Source of the DNA: Rhizobium sp. SEMIA4064
Lineage (GTDB): Bacteria; Pseudomonadota; Alphaproteobacteria; Rhizobiales; Rhizobiaceae
Length of the DNA: 64,000 nt
Direction: 5' to 3'
NCBI RefSeq assembly: GCF_003025035.1
Contig: NZ_PYJN01000001.1
Span: 28,501 to 92,500, forward strand
In this document: positions 29,310-37,725 of the stretch, in pieces
Numbering within the stretch: position 1 is the stretch's first letter
Layout of the letters: each line of letters opens with the position of its first letter
The notes under the pieces: generated by a model
Database searches by the model: none
What the model saw: only the letters and a program-made list of their open reading frames with translations
What the model was told of the DNA's origin: nothing
Program-made: the position numbers and the translations under genes

Positions 29310-30041
29310 TCACGCAAACGCCCGGAAAGTCCGGATCGTTTCCTCCGCCTCGCCGATCGCCTCCGGCGTGCCGACGGTCAGCCAATGGCCGTCGAGCATC
29401 GTGCCGTAAAGCCGGCCCTTGGCGATCGCCTTGTCGAAATAGATGTTGATGTTGAAGGCATCATTGGGCGCATCATCAAGAAGGGATGGGTTCATGACAA
29501 AGGCACCGGCATAGACGACGCCGTTGTGCTGGGCGTCGCGATAGCGTGTGAGGCGACCGTCGTCAGCTATGCTGAAGTCATTCTTGCCGTTATGCCCTGT
29601 GGTTCTTTCCAGCTCGACGCACAGCATAGCCATGTCCATACGCTTCTCGTCGTAGAATCCGGCTAATTGTTCGAGGTTCGTTGGGTGACCGGGCTTCTCA
29701 CCGATCCAGAACAAGTCGGCATTCATGACGAAAACCCGATCGCGGTCTAGCAGCTTCAGTCCTTTGACGATGCCGCCGCCATTGTTCATCAGAGCTTCCC
29801 GCTCGTCGGATATCAGGATTTCAAGGCCGCGATAGCTGCGCAGATGCGCCTCCATCTGGTCCGCATGGTGATGGACGTTCACGACGGCTCGCTCCACGCC
29901 GGCTTCGGCCAGCGCATCCAGCGCATAATCGATCATCGGCTTACCCGCGATCTTTACCAGCGGCTTCGGAATGGTGTCGGTCACTGGCCGCATGCGGGTT
30001 CCAAGCCCCGCCGCCAATACTATGGCTTGTCTGATAGTCAT
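29310..30041 (-). CDS. murU: MurU-like nucleotidyltransferase (MurNAc-1-phosphate uridylyltransferase candidate)
   Basis: This 243-residue sugar-1-phosphate nucleotidyltransferase starts MTIRQAIVLAAGLGTRMRPV. It has the G-x-G-T-R-M-x-P loop, the activating lysine in IPKPLVKIAGKPM, the metal Asp in VFMNADLFWIG and the second Asp region FNINIYFDKAIAKGRLYG. Annotations often call this family mannose-1-phosphate guanylyltransferase. Its position directly after a fused AmgK-like kinase makes MurU the better reading: MurU makes UDP-MurNAc from MurNAc-1-phosphate in the cell-wall recycling bypass known in Pseudomonas and Caulobacter. Substrate assignment is by context. Confidence 0.82.
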   Translation of the reverse strand: MTIRQAIVLAAGLGTRMRPVTDTIPKPLVKIAGKPMIDYALDALAEAGVERAVVNVHHHADQMEAHLRSYRGLEILISDEREALMNNGGGIVKGLKLLDRDRVFVMNADLFWIGEKPGHPTNLEQLAGFYDEKRMDMAMLCVELERTTGHNGKNDFSIADDGRLTRYRDAQHNGVVYAGAFVMNPSLLDDAPNDAFNINIYFDKAIAKGRLYGTMLDGHWLTVGTPEAIGEAEETIRTFRAFA

Positions 30042-30117
30042 CTCGTCTCGAATTTGTGATTCGCTCAGCTTTCTTCCTTTAGCACATCGGAGGAAAACCG
30101 TCGCCGCTCTCGGGCAG

Positions 30118-31629
30118 CTAGACGCCGCCTATGCCAGTCCTTGCACACCATTCGCGCAAGGGAACGAGCGTTTCGTGTTCGAAAGCGATGGCGAGATAGG
30201 CGAGCGTGCGCGGCATATGCTTCATGTAGCCGGGCTTGCTGTCGCGCTGCAGCAGCCGCACCCAGAGGCCGGCGAGCTTGCAATTGCGCTGCGCCGACAT
30301 GATCGCCCAGCTCTTCAAAAACTTCGCTTCGTCGAAACCGCCTTGGGCATGCCGGAGCGATAGATAATCCGCCATCAACTGATCGTGCAGATCGCGTTCG
30401 ATGGTAACGCGCGCATCCTGAACGATGGAGGCGAGGTCGTAGGCGGTCGGCCCGATCATCGCGTCCTGGAAATCGATGAGGCCGATTCGCTGGATGTCTT
30501 TTTCCTTGGCTCGCCAGATGATGTTCGGCGAGTGGAAATCGCGCAGCAGCAGGTTCTTTTCCGTATCGTCCAGTTCATCGATCAGGCCGTTCCAGATCGC
30601 CAGGTAGTCCGCCCGTTCCTCATCGCTCGCCGGCGCGCCGCGTTTCCAGGGCAGATGCCAGTCGATGAGCAGCCGCGCTTCCATCGTCATGGCCGTCCGG
30701 TCGAAATCCGGAATATGATGGACATGATCCGGCGTGACCGGGATATCCTGCGGGATATCAAGGCTATGCAGATGCGCCAGGCAGGCGACGCTTGCCCGAT
30801 AGCGTTCGGCAATCGGCTTGCCTTCTGCGTTAAGCACGCCATCGGTGCCGAGATCCTCGATCAACAGAATGCCCTGGTCGTAGTCGGCCGCGAAGATCTC
30901 CGGCGCTGCAAAGCCGTTTTCGCGCAGCACATTGGCGATCGCCACGAACGGATAGGCGTCCCAGGCGAGATGCGCGACCTTCGGATAGGACTTTCCGGCA
31001 AGCACGGGCGGTCCCTCTGGCAGTCGCGGCCAATCCATCAGGATCACGCGCTTGCCGCCGCCATGCGGATGGATGGACTCATAGGCGCGCAGCGAAGCGT
31101 CGCCCGTCAGGAAACGGCGCTCGGCGCCGGCATAGCCATGTGCATCGAGGAAAGCGCGGATCGCCAGAACGCGCTGGATGCGGGCGAATTGCTTGGCCGG
31201 CGCCGTGATCGTCGCTCGACGGCCTTCGCCCTCATGTTCGAGTCTGAGATCGATACGTTCTTTCGGCAGTTCGCCTTCGGCCATCTCCGGCCATTCCACC
31301 AGGCAGACGCCGGTCTGCAGCGCCTCGTCGAAGCCGAGTTCGTCGAGTTCGCTCGGGTCGCCTAAGCGATAGAGATCGAAATGCGAGACCGGGATGCGCA
31401 GCTCGTAGGATTGCACGAGCGTGAAGGTCGGGCTTGGCACGTCCAGCTCGGCATCGTCAGCCATGGCGCGCAGGAGGGCACGCGCCAGCGACGATTTGCC
31501 GGCGCCGAGATCACCCGACAGCGCCAGGCAATCGCCGGCCTTGAGCGCCAGCGCCAGATCCTCGCCCAAGCGAGTGGTTGCCGCGTCGTCTGCCAGGAAA
31601 AGGGAGATGCTGGTGTTCGCTGCTGTCAT
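30118..31629 (-). CDS. TsaE ATPase fused to AmgK-like sugar kinase
   Basis: This 503-residue fusion has two parts. Residues 1-155 are TsaE, the ATPase needed for tRNA t6A37 formation, with Walker A GDLGAGKSS at 39-47 and SPTFTLVQSYE. Residues about 165-503 are an aminoglycoside-phosphotransferase-fold kinase with catalytic LLRDFHSPN (D364, N369) and metal site LIDFQD (387-390). AmgK phosphorylates MurNAc and GlcNAc at the anomeric carbon, and MurU, the next gene, would use the product. The TsaE-kinase fusion is typical of Rhizobiales. The start overlaps the divL stop by 4 bp. tsaB, tsaC and tsaD are not in the window. Confidence 0.88.
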   Translation of the reverse strand: MTAANTSISLFLADDAATTRLGEDLALALKAGDCLALSGDLGAGKSSLARALLRAMADDAELDVPSPTFTLVQSYELRIPVSHFDLYRLGDPSELDELGFDEALQTGVCLVEWPEMAEGELPKERIDLRLEHEGEGRRATITAPAKQFARIQRVLAIRAFLDAHGYAGAERRFLTGDASLRAYESIHPHGGGKRVILMDWPRLPEGPPVLAGKSYPKVAHLAWDAYPFVAIANVLRENGFAAPEIFAADYDQGILLIEDLGTDGVLNAEGKPIAERYRASVACLAHLHSLDIPQDIPVTPDHVHHIPDFDRTAMTMEARLLIDWHLPWKRGAPASDEERADYLAIWNGLIDELDDTEKNLLLRDFHSPNIIWRAKEKDIQRIGLIDFQDAMIGPTAYDLASIVQDARVTIERDLHDQLMADYLSLRHAQGGFDEAKFLKSWAIMSAQRNCKLAGLWVRLLQRDSKPGYMKHMPRTLAYLAIAFEHETLVPLREWCARTGIGGV

Positions 31630-34214
31630 TCTGCTGCGACGGAGTGCGGCAATTCGGCGGAGGGAATCCGGCAGGTGACCGTGGTTCCCTTGCCCGGCTG
31701 GCTTTCGATCGAGACCTGGCCGTCATGCAGGCTGACGAAGCTTTCGACGATGGAGAGACCGAGGCCGGCGCCACTGCGCTTGCCGCCCTTGCCGCTGGAG
31801 GCAAAGCGGTTGAACACCGTGCGCATGATCTCTTCCGGAATGCCCGGACCCTTATCGGCGACCGAGAAGACGAAATCCGTGCCTTCGCGCGCGCATCTGA
31901 GCTCGATCGTCGAGCCTTCCGGCGCGAAATTGGCGGCATTGGTCAGCAGCTTGAGCAATATCTGCTTCAGCCGCTGCTGATCCGCCACAACGGAACCGAG
32001 GTGGGCGGGCACGGTGATTTCCAGCGTGACGCCGCTTTCCTGCAGCCGATCGGCGATCTGCATCGATACTTCGTCGAGCAGGTCGTCCAATCCAATCTCG
32101 GAATAGTTCAGCCGCATGATGCCGGCATCGACGGTCGCAAGATCGAGAATGTCGTTGACCAGCGTCAGCAGCACCGAGGACGAGGTGGAGATATGATCGA
32201 TATACTCCGCCTGCCGGTCGTTCAGCGACCCGATGCCCGGCGTCTTCAACAGATCGGTAAAGCCGATGATGTTGGTCAGCGGCGAGCGCAGCTCGTAGGA
32301 AACATGCTGGACGAAATCGTTCTTCAGCTCGTCGGCCTTCAGCAGCGCCTCGTTCTTTTCCGTCAGTGCCCGCTCTGCCCGTACGCTGTCCGTCTTGTTG
32401 ACGAAGGTCAGCATGGTCTGGGCGTTCGGCAGCGGAATGACCGCATAGTCGAGGACGAGGTTGGAATAGAGCTCCAGCGTGCCTTGCGACGACGGGCGTT
32501 CGTCGTCGAAGCTGGTGATTTGCTCCGCAAAGCGCTTCCAGCCGTCCGGCCGGTCGTAGGAGGGCGCGCAGGCCTCGGCCAGCGCCTGGATATGCGTGTC
32601 CGGCTTGGCCTGGGCCTCGGTGATGTTCCACAAGATGCGGAATGCCGGATTGGAGAGGCGGATGCGGCCATCGGGACCAAAGACGGCAACGCCTTCGGAG
32701 AGATGGTCGATGGTCTCGCCCTGCACCTTGACCAGCGTGTTGTAGCGCGTTTCGAGATCGACCTGTTCGGTCAGGTTCTCGAACACCCATGTAGCGCCGC
32801 CTTGGGGATGGGCGGTGGCGAAAACCCTGAGGATCTGACCATTCGGCAGGTGCCAGAGGTCGGATTGCGTGTCGAGCGCGCGATAGACGGACAAGACGCC
32901 GTCTTTCCAAGTCTTCCAGTTCAGCTGCTCGGGCAGCTTCTTGGCACCGCGCAGCCGATCCAACAGCTCGCTATTATCAGGCTTCTTCTCGAGGAAGGCG
33001 ATGTCGAGTTCCCAGAGCTGGACGAAGGCCTGATTGTAGAATTGCAGCCGCCGGTCGCCATCGAAAATCGCGACCGGTGTCGCCAGGTGATCAAGCGTCT
33101 CGGCATGGCTCTTCAACGTGCGCTCCAGCTCGGCGCGGACCGCTTCCGCTTCAGAGACGTCGATAGCGATGCCTGCCGAACCGTCCGATGATTTGACGTC
33201 GATGACATCGAAGAAGGTGCGATTGCCATGGACGACGGTGGAAATCTTGTCGTGAAAGGGCGATTCCGGCGTGGTGGAGGCGCGGATGCGTTCGCGTGCG
33301 ACGGTCGTCAGGAACTCACGGCCTTCGCGGATGGCTTCATCCGGCGACACGGCCTCGACTGCCTCGCCATAGGCTTGGTTGACCCAGGTCAGCTTGCCCT
33401 CGGTATCGCGCCGCCAGACGGGCAGGTCGATGGCATCGAGCAGGTTCTGGAACGCGGAGATCGAGGTCATCAGCCGGTCGCGCTCGATCTTCAGCTCGGC
33501 CAGTTCGGCGCGTAGATTGTTGAGTGCGATGAAGCGGACGAAGGCGCGGCCGCCGGATATGCGGCCCTGCGCTTCCAGGATCTCGTCACGGTTCGTCTCG
33601 ACCACCATATCGAAGCTTTGGCCGCTGCCGCGCAGCTTATCGATCGCCTTGTCCAGCTCTCCGGCGGACCAGGATTTCAGCCAGCGGCCGAAAGCGAGGA
33701 ATTCGTTGTCTTGCGGCGCACCGGTCTCGACGGGAAGCTGGCCAAGCAGCTCCGGCCGTGCGTTCTGCCCGTCCCAGATGACGATCCGGCGGTTCTTGTC
33801 GGCGATCAGCGCCTGATACTGCGAAATGCGCTGGTTAGCGTCCGAAAGCGCCGTGCGGATTTCGCGGCTCTCGCTTTCCATGTTGCCGCGCTGGCGGATC
33901 ATCCATACCGTCGACAGGAGCGCCGCTGAAATCACGCCAAAGATGACGGAAAAAATGACCATTTCCGAGGAGGTAAAGAGACGGACTGCAGCCGGCGTGC
34001 CAGCGCTTGTCTGTGCCAGCACAGGACCCGCCAGGCCGCTGACGATGCCGCCGAAAACGCTGAAACGCAGCAGGCGGGCCAATGAGGCCAACCGGCCTGC
34101 ATTCGTCCGCCGCTTTGCCCGCGGTAAAAGCATATATGCGCCGCCCTGCTGCCGCCGCGCGATCGCCGCTAGGGGTATCGCTGGCTCAGGCAGGTTGTCT
34201 TTCCCTTCAGACAT
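31626..34214 (-). CDS. divL: DivL-type cell-cycle histidine-kinase homologue with Tyr at the phosphorylation site
   Basis: This 862-residue protein (ATG at 34214, MSEGKDNLPEP) has membrane segments near 43-67 and 80-100, PAS-type modules through about residue 620, and a HisKA/HATPase_c core. The H-box reads VSYELRSPL, so Y640 replaces the phospho-accepting His, which is the hallmark of Caulobacter DivL. The ATPase keeps its N box (LLTNAANFAPEG), G1 (DKGPGIPE) and G2 (GAGLGLS). DivL controls CckA-CtrA signalling and polarity. A longer frame to 34280 begins inside a RIME1-like repeat and is probably spurious. The stop overlaps tsaE/amgK by 4 bp. Confidence 0.87.
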   Translation of the reverse strand: MSEGKDNLPEPAIPLAAIARRQQGGAYMLLPRAKRRTNAGRLASLARLLRFSVFGGIVSGLAGPVLAQTSAGTPAAVRLFTSSEMVIFSVIFGVISAALLSTVWMIRQRGNMESESREIRTALSDANQRISQYQALIADKNRRIVIWDGQNARPELLGQLPVETGAPQDNEFLAFGRWLKSWSAGELDKAIDKLRGSGQSFDMVVETNRDEILEAQGRISGGRAFVRFIALNNLRAELAELKIERDRLMTSISAFQNLLDAIDLPVWRRDTEGKLTWVNQAYGEAVEAVSPDEAIREGREFLTTVARERIRASTTPESPFHDKISTVVHGNRTFFDVIDVKSSDGSAGIAIDVSEAEAVRAELERTLKSHAETLDHLATPVAIFDGDRRLQFYNQAFVQLWELDIAFLEKKPDNSELLDRLRGAKKLPEQLNWKTWKDGVLSVYRALDTQSDLWHLPNGQILRVFATAHPQGGATWVFENLTEQVDLETRYNTLVKVQGETIDHLSEGVAVFGPDGRIRLSNPAFRILWNITEAQAKPDTHIQALAEACAPSYDRPDGWKRFAEQITSFDDERPSSQGTLELYSNLVLDYAVIPLPNAQTMLTFVNKTDSVRAERALTEKNEALLKADELKNDFVQHVSYELRSPLTNIIGFTDLLKTPGIGSLNDRQAEYIDHISTSSSVLLTLVNDILDLATVDAGIMRLNYSEIGLDDLLDEVSMQIADRLQESGVTLEITVPAHLGSVVADQQRLKQILLKLLTNAANFAPEGSTIELRCAREGTDFVFSVADKGPGIPEEIMRTVFNRFASSGKGGKRSGAGLGLSIVESFVSLHDGQVSIESQPGKGTTVTCRIPSAELPHSVAAE

Positions 34215-34236
34215 AAGCGGTCTGTCTCCGTCCTTC

Positions 34237-34347
34237 AGAGCATGATGCCGAAAATGTAAGCGGTTTTCGGACGACATCATGCTCTACTTATTTGATTGTA
34301 GAGCGGATTCAGATTTTAGGTCGTGTCGACCTAAAATCATCCGACTC
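34237..34347. repeat. RIME1-like intergenic mosaic element, copy A
   Basis: This is an element of about 111 bp with two palindromes. The first is AGAGCATGATG (34237-34247) against CATCATGCTCT (34275-34285), with inner CCGAAAA/TTTTCGG. The second is GATTTTAGGTCG (34312-34323) against CGACCTAAAATC (34327-34338), with outer AGAG...CTCT. Copy B at 40056-40168 has the same order, spacing and nearly the same sequence. The layout matches RIME1 described from rhizobia. This copy lies just upstream of divL. Confidence 0.85.
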
Positions 34348-34462
34348 TGCTGTGCCGCATCTCGACAAGACATCCCATTTTCATGGCTCCGGGCATGCCC
34401 GGTTCGTCACGAATCAAGTCTAAAAACAATACTGCCTAAGGGAATCGTCGGGAAGGGAGCCG

Positions 34463-34500
34463 GCCAAAAAATAAGCCCCGGCATTTGTCAATGCCGGGGC
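34463..34500 (-). terminator. Rho-independent terminator of ahcY
   Basis: On the minus strand GCCCCGGCATT, a 4-nt loop and AATGCCGGGGC (34500-34475) form an 11-bp perfect stem followed by TTATTTTTT. It begins 30 bp past the ahcY stop. Confidence 0.93.
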
Positions 34501-34530
34501 CACAAGATATTGTGGATATCGATCGTAAGA

Positions 34531-35931
34531 TCAGTATCTGTAGTGGTCAGACTTGAACGGGCCCTGCGGAGTGACGCCTATATAGGCAGCCTGTTCTCCA
34601 GAAAGCTCCGTCAATTTCACGCCAAGCTTGCTGAGGTGCAGGCGAGCAACCTTCTCGTCGAGGTGCTTCGGCAGCACGTAGACCTGGTTCTGGTACTGGC
34701 CGGGCTTAGTGAAGAGCTCGATCTGTGCCAGCGTCTGGTTGGTGAAAGAAGCCGACATGACGAAGGACGGATGGCCGGTGGCGTTGCCGAGGTTCAGCAG
34801 GCGACCTTCCGACAGCAGGATGATGCGGTTGCCCTTGGCGAACTCGATCATGTCGACCTGCGGCTTGATGTTCGTCCACTTGAGGTTACGCAGCGCCGCA
34901 ACCTGGATCTCGTTGTCGAAGTGGCCGATGTTGCCGACGATAGCCATGTCCTTCATCGCGCGCATATGGTCGATGCGGATGACGTCCTTGTTGCCGGTGG
35001 TGGTGATGAAGATGTCGGCCGAGGAGACGACGTCTTCGAGCTGAACCACTTCATAGCCGTCCATGGCAGCCTGCAGAGCGCAGATCGGGTCGACTTCCGT
35101 GACCTTGACGCGCGCGCCAGCGCCCGAAAGCGAAGCAGCCGAACCCTTGCCGACGTCGCCATAGCCGCAGACGACGGCGACCTTGCCGGCCATCATCACG
35201 TCGGTAGCGCGGCGGATGCCGTCGACCAGCGATTCCTTGCAGCCGTACTTGTTGTCGAACTTCGACTTGGTGACGCTGTCGTTGACGTTGATCGCCGGGA
35301 AGGGCAGCAGGCCCTTCTGGCTGAGCTGGTACAGGCGGTTAACGCCGGTGGTCGTTTCTTCGGTGACGCCCTTGATGGCTTCGCGCTGCTTGGTGAACCA
35401 GCCCGGCGATGCCTGGAGGCGCTTCTTGATCTGCGCGAAAAGGATTTCCTCTTCTTCCGAATGCGGATTGGAGAGCACGTCCTCACCGGCTTCGGCGCGG
35501 GCGCCGAGCAGGATGTACATGGTGGCGTCGCCGCCATCGTCGAGGATCATGTTGGAAACGCCGCCATCGGTCCACTGGAAGATCTTGTCGGTGTAGGTCC
35601 AGTAGTCTTCGAGGCTTTCGCCCTTGATGGCGAAGACCGGAACGCCGGAGGCGGCGATTGCAGCAGCGGCATGGTCCTGGGTCGAGAAGATGTTGCAGGA
35701 TGCCCAACGGACTTCTGCGCCGAGTGCGACCAGCGTTTCGATGAGAACGGCGGTCTGGATCGTCATGTGCAGCGAGCCGGTGATGCGCGCGCCCTTCAGC
35801 GGCTGTGCTTCGCCGAACTCGGCGCGGCAGGCCATCAGGCCCGGCATTTCGGTTTCAGCGATCGTGATTTCCTTGCGGCCGAAGTCGGCAAGACCGATAT
35901 CCGCGACGATGTAGTCCTTTTCAGTGCTCAT
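34531..35931 (-). CDS. ahcY: Adenosylhomocysteinase (S-adenosyl-L-homocysteine hydrolase)
   Basis: This 466-residue NAD-dependent enzyme splits S-adenosylhomocysteine into adenosine and homocysteine, keeping methylation running. The start is [20 protein letters not shown] at 35931; an extension to 36003 lacks family similarity. Visible signatures are [31 protein letters not shown], the NAD site [14 protein letters not shown], and the C-terminal DHYRY, with Lys and Tyr reaching the partner's cofactor. It has the roughly 40-residue insert typical of the alphaproteobacterial form. The upstream region carries a long inverted repeat resembling SahR operators, which would link expression to SAH level. 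Confidence 0.97.
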   Translation of the reverse strand: MSTEKDYIVADIGLADFGRKEITIAETEMPGLMACRAEFGEAQPLKGARITGSLHMTIQTAVLIETLVALGAEVRWASCNIFSTQDHAAAAIAASGVPVFAIKGESLEDYWTYTDKIFQWTDGGVSNMILDDGGDATMYILLGARAEAGEDVLSNPHSEEEEILFAQIKKRLQASPGWFTKQREAIKGVTEETTTGVNRLYQLSQKGLLPFPAINVNDSVTKSKFDNKYGCKESLVDGIRRATDVMMAGKVAVVCGYGDVGKGSAASLSGAGARVKVTEVDPICALQAAMDGYEVVQLEDVVSSADIFITTTGNKDVIRIDHMRAMKDMAIVGNIGHFDNEIQVAALRNLKWTNIKPQVDMIEFAKGNRIILLSEGRLLNLGNATGHPSFVMSASFTNQTLAQIELFTKPGQYQNQVYVLPKHLDEKVARLHLSKLGVKLTELSGEQAAYIGVTPQGPFKSDHYRY

Positions 35932-36059
35932 GAAGATCTCCAGCCTGAACGATGCAAACGGACCACAGGCGAACGCCTCGGCCGAATGCAACAAGAATTG
36001 CACGCTGACAGCGTGTGGGATGATGCCCTGTAGCAGGCTTCAAGCTGGAAATCAATGTT

Positions 36060-36089
36060 GATATAAAGAAGTCTTTATGTCTTTATATC
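36060..36089. promoter_or_regulatory. Candidate SahR-type operator upstream of ahcY
   Basis: GATATAAAGA (36060-36069) and TCTTTATATC (36080-36089) are perfect inverted arms. Inside them, ATAAAGA-AG-TCTTTAT (36063-36078) is a second perfect palindrome, so TCTTTAT appears twice, 8 bp apart. ATAAAGAnnTCTTTAT-like palindromes are, from memory, the site of the ArsR-family SAH sensor SahR in alphaproteobacteria. It is 129 bp before ahcY and 137 bp before the divergent GST gene. Confidence 0.6.
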
Positions 36090-36225
36090 CATCGATTTTT
36101 AGCGCTGCTGTCTCGGCCGTAAAATATCCAGGCCGTGCCAACCTGTCCGATTGGAGCGCAAGATTCGGATTGCGCAGTCGGCTGTAGCGAGCAAACTCGG
36201 CTTTTTCACAGCCGAGGGAACTGCC

Positions 36226-36855
36226 ATGCTCACGCTTCATGATTACCTGCCATCGCAGAACGGCTGGAAAGCCAGGGTTCTGCTCGGGCTACTCGAAATC
36301 CCCTATACCAGCCATCTCGTGTCGATTTTCGAAGGCGAGAGCCATACCGACGCTTTCCTGGATCTCAATCCCGCGGGCGCGGTTCCCGTCCTCGAGCTGG
36401 AGGATGGACGGGCGATCGCGGAATCGAATGCGATCCTCACCTATCTTGCCGAGGGCACGCCCTTTCTGCCCGCAGACCGCTACCAGCGCGCCAAGGTCAT
36501 GCAGTGGTTGTTCTTCGAGCAATACCATATCGAGCCGGTCATCGGCTCACTGCGCTTCTGGACGCTGACCGGGCGGATCGAGCGCAATCAGGGCATGGTT
36601 TCGGGGAAGCGCGAAGCTGCAGTCCGCGCTCTCACGGCAATGGAACGCAGCCTTGCCGGTCTTTCGTTTCTTGTCGGGAATGATCTTTCGATCGCGGATA
36701 TCGCGGTCTATGCTTACAGCCACCGAGCCGCGGATTGCGGCTTTCCTCTGACGGATTATCCGGCGATCGCCGCCTGGGCTGGTCGTGTCCGAGATGCCAT
36801 TGGTCCCGGCTACCCCGTGCACCCATACAGCATCGATCCGCATTCCGGCGCTTGA
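36226..36855 (+). CDS. Glutathione S-transferase family protein
   Basis: This 209-residue protein has an N-terminal thioredoxin fold (MLTLHDYLPSQNGWKARVLL, then NPAGAVPVLELEDG with the cis-Pro, and IAESNAILTYLAE, where E-S binds the glutathione gamma-glutamyl group). A helical C-terminal domain with GNDLSIADIAVYAY follows. The ATG at 36226 gives the standard N-terminus; a longer frame from 36151 would add an unrelated tail reaching toward the operator. The active residue would be Ser11 or Asn12 in the PSQNGWK loop. The substrate is unknown. It is divergent from ahcY. Confidence 0.88.
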   Translation: MLTLHDYLPSQNGWKARVLLGLLEIPYTSHLVSIFEGESHTDAFLDLNPAGAVPVLELEDGRAIAESNAILTYLAEGTPFLPADRYQRAKVMQWLFFEQYHIEPVIGSLRFWTLTGRIERNQGMVSGKREAAVRALTAMERSLAGLSFLVGNDLSIADIAVYAYSHRAADCGFPLTDYPAIAAWAGRVRDAIGPGYPVHPYSIDPHSGA

Positions 36856-36878
36856 AGCCGCGGGGAGCGGGGAGGAGA

Positions 36879-37154
36879 TTACATCTCTTCGCCGAACTTG
36901 TCGGCGACCAGACGATCCAGCGCATCGAGTGCCTCGGCGGCCTGGATGCCGCTGGCGGTGACGAGCACGCTGCAGCCGGGGCTTGCGGCAAGCATCATCA
37001 GGCCCATGATCGAGTTGCCGCCCACCGTGGTTCCGTCCCTCGAGACGGTGATGGTGGCGTCATAGGCTTCGACGGTCTGTACGAATTTGGCGGAAGCGCG
37101 GGCATGCAGGCCGCGTTTGTTGATGATCAGAAGTTCCCGGGAAAGTTCCGTCAT
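36879..37154 (-). CDS. ptsH: HPr family phosphocarrier protein
   Basis: This 91-residue HPr has the phosphorylatable His in KRGLHARASAKF (H17). The Ser that HprK modifies is in GGNSIMGLMML (S48), at the position of Ser46 in Bacillus HPr. The start at 37154 (MTELSRELLI) fits the family; a longer frame overlaps the EIIA gene. In rhizobia HPr takes phosphate from PtsP (EI-Ntr) and passes it to EIIA proteins for regulation rather than sugar uptake. It lies 19 bp after the EIIA(Man) gene in the chvG-hprK-EIIA-ptsH run. Confidence 0.94.
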   Translation of the reverse strand: MTELSRELLIINKRGLHARASAKFVQTVEAYDATITVSRDGTTVGGNSIMGLMMLAASPGCSVLVTASGIQAAEALDALDRLVADKFGEEM

Positions 37155-37173
37155 AGGCGGGATGTTTGTCTCG

Positions 37174-37575
37174 TCATTTGCCGCTGAGTACACGGCTGGC
37201 CACGTTTATATATTTGCGTCCGGCCTCGGAAGCTTCAACCAGAGCCTTCTCCATGTTGTTGTCGCCCCGAACGCCCGCGAGCTTTATTAACATCGGCAGA
37301 TTGACGCCGGCAATAACCTCTGTGTGGCCGCTATTCATGACCGAGATCGCGAGATTGGAAGGAGTGCCGCCGAACATATCGGTAAGAATGATGACCCCGT
37401 GCCCATCGTCGGCGCCGGCAACCGCCTGCAGGATGTCCTGCCGCCGCTTGTCCATGTCGTCTTCGGGACCAATGCATACCGTCTCTATGAACTTCTGCGG
37501 ACCAACGACATGCTCTACCGCATGCCGAAACTCTTCAGCCAGCTTGCCATGAGTGACAAGCACAAGTCCGATCAT
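37174..37575 (-). CDS. manX: PTS EIIA component, mannose family (regulatory)
   Basis: This 133-residue EIIA-Man domain starts MIGLVLVTHGKLAEEF. H9 is the phosphorylated histidine, in the LVTHG motif of the family, and the conserved VIILTDMFGGTPSN strand-loop follows near 65-78. There is no EIIB, EIIC or EIID gene nearby, so it cannot transport sugar by itself. It belongs to the truncated regulatory PTS of alphaproteobacteria, with hprK upstream and ptsH downstream. Its regulatory target is not evident from the sequence; ChvG/ChvI or central carbon enzymes are candidates by context. Confidence 0.92.
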   Translation of the reverse strand: MIGLVLVTHGKLAEEFRHAVEHVVGPQKFIETVCIGPEDDMDKRRQDILQAVAGADDGHGVIILTDMFGGTPSNLAISVMNSGHTEVIAGVNLPMLIKLAGVRGDNNMEKALVEASEAGRKYINVASRVLSGK

Positions 37576-37725
37576 GATATTACTGCTCCCATCGCACACA
37601 AACAGGTGGCACTTACCGCAATGCAGCAATGTCGTCCACCAGTGGGGGGACATCTTGGCTATGAAAAGACGAAGTGCAAGCTTAAAATATGATATTTGGG
37701 CGGCTGCGGGGGCCTAAATGGCCGA

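Noticed and set aside
35932..36059. Possible SAH riboswitch in the ahcY leader
   Set aside because: I could not match the conserved SAH riboswitch core; the clear signal is the DNA palindrome at 36060-36089.
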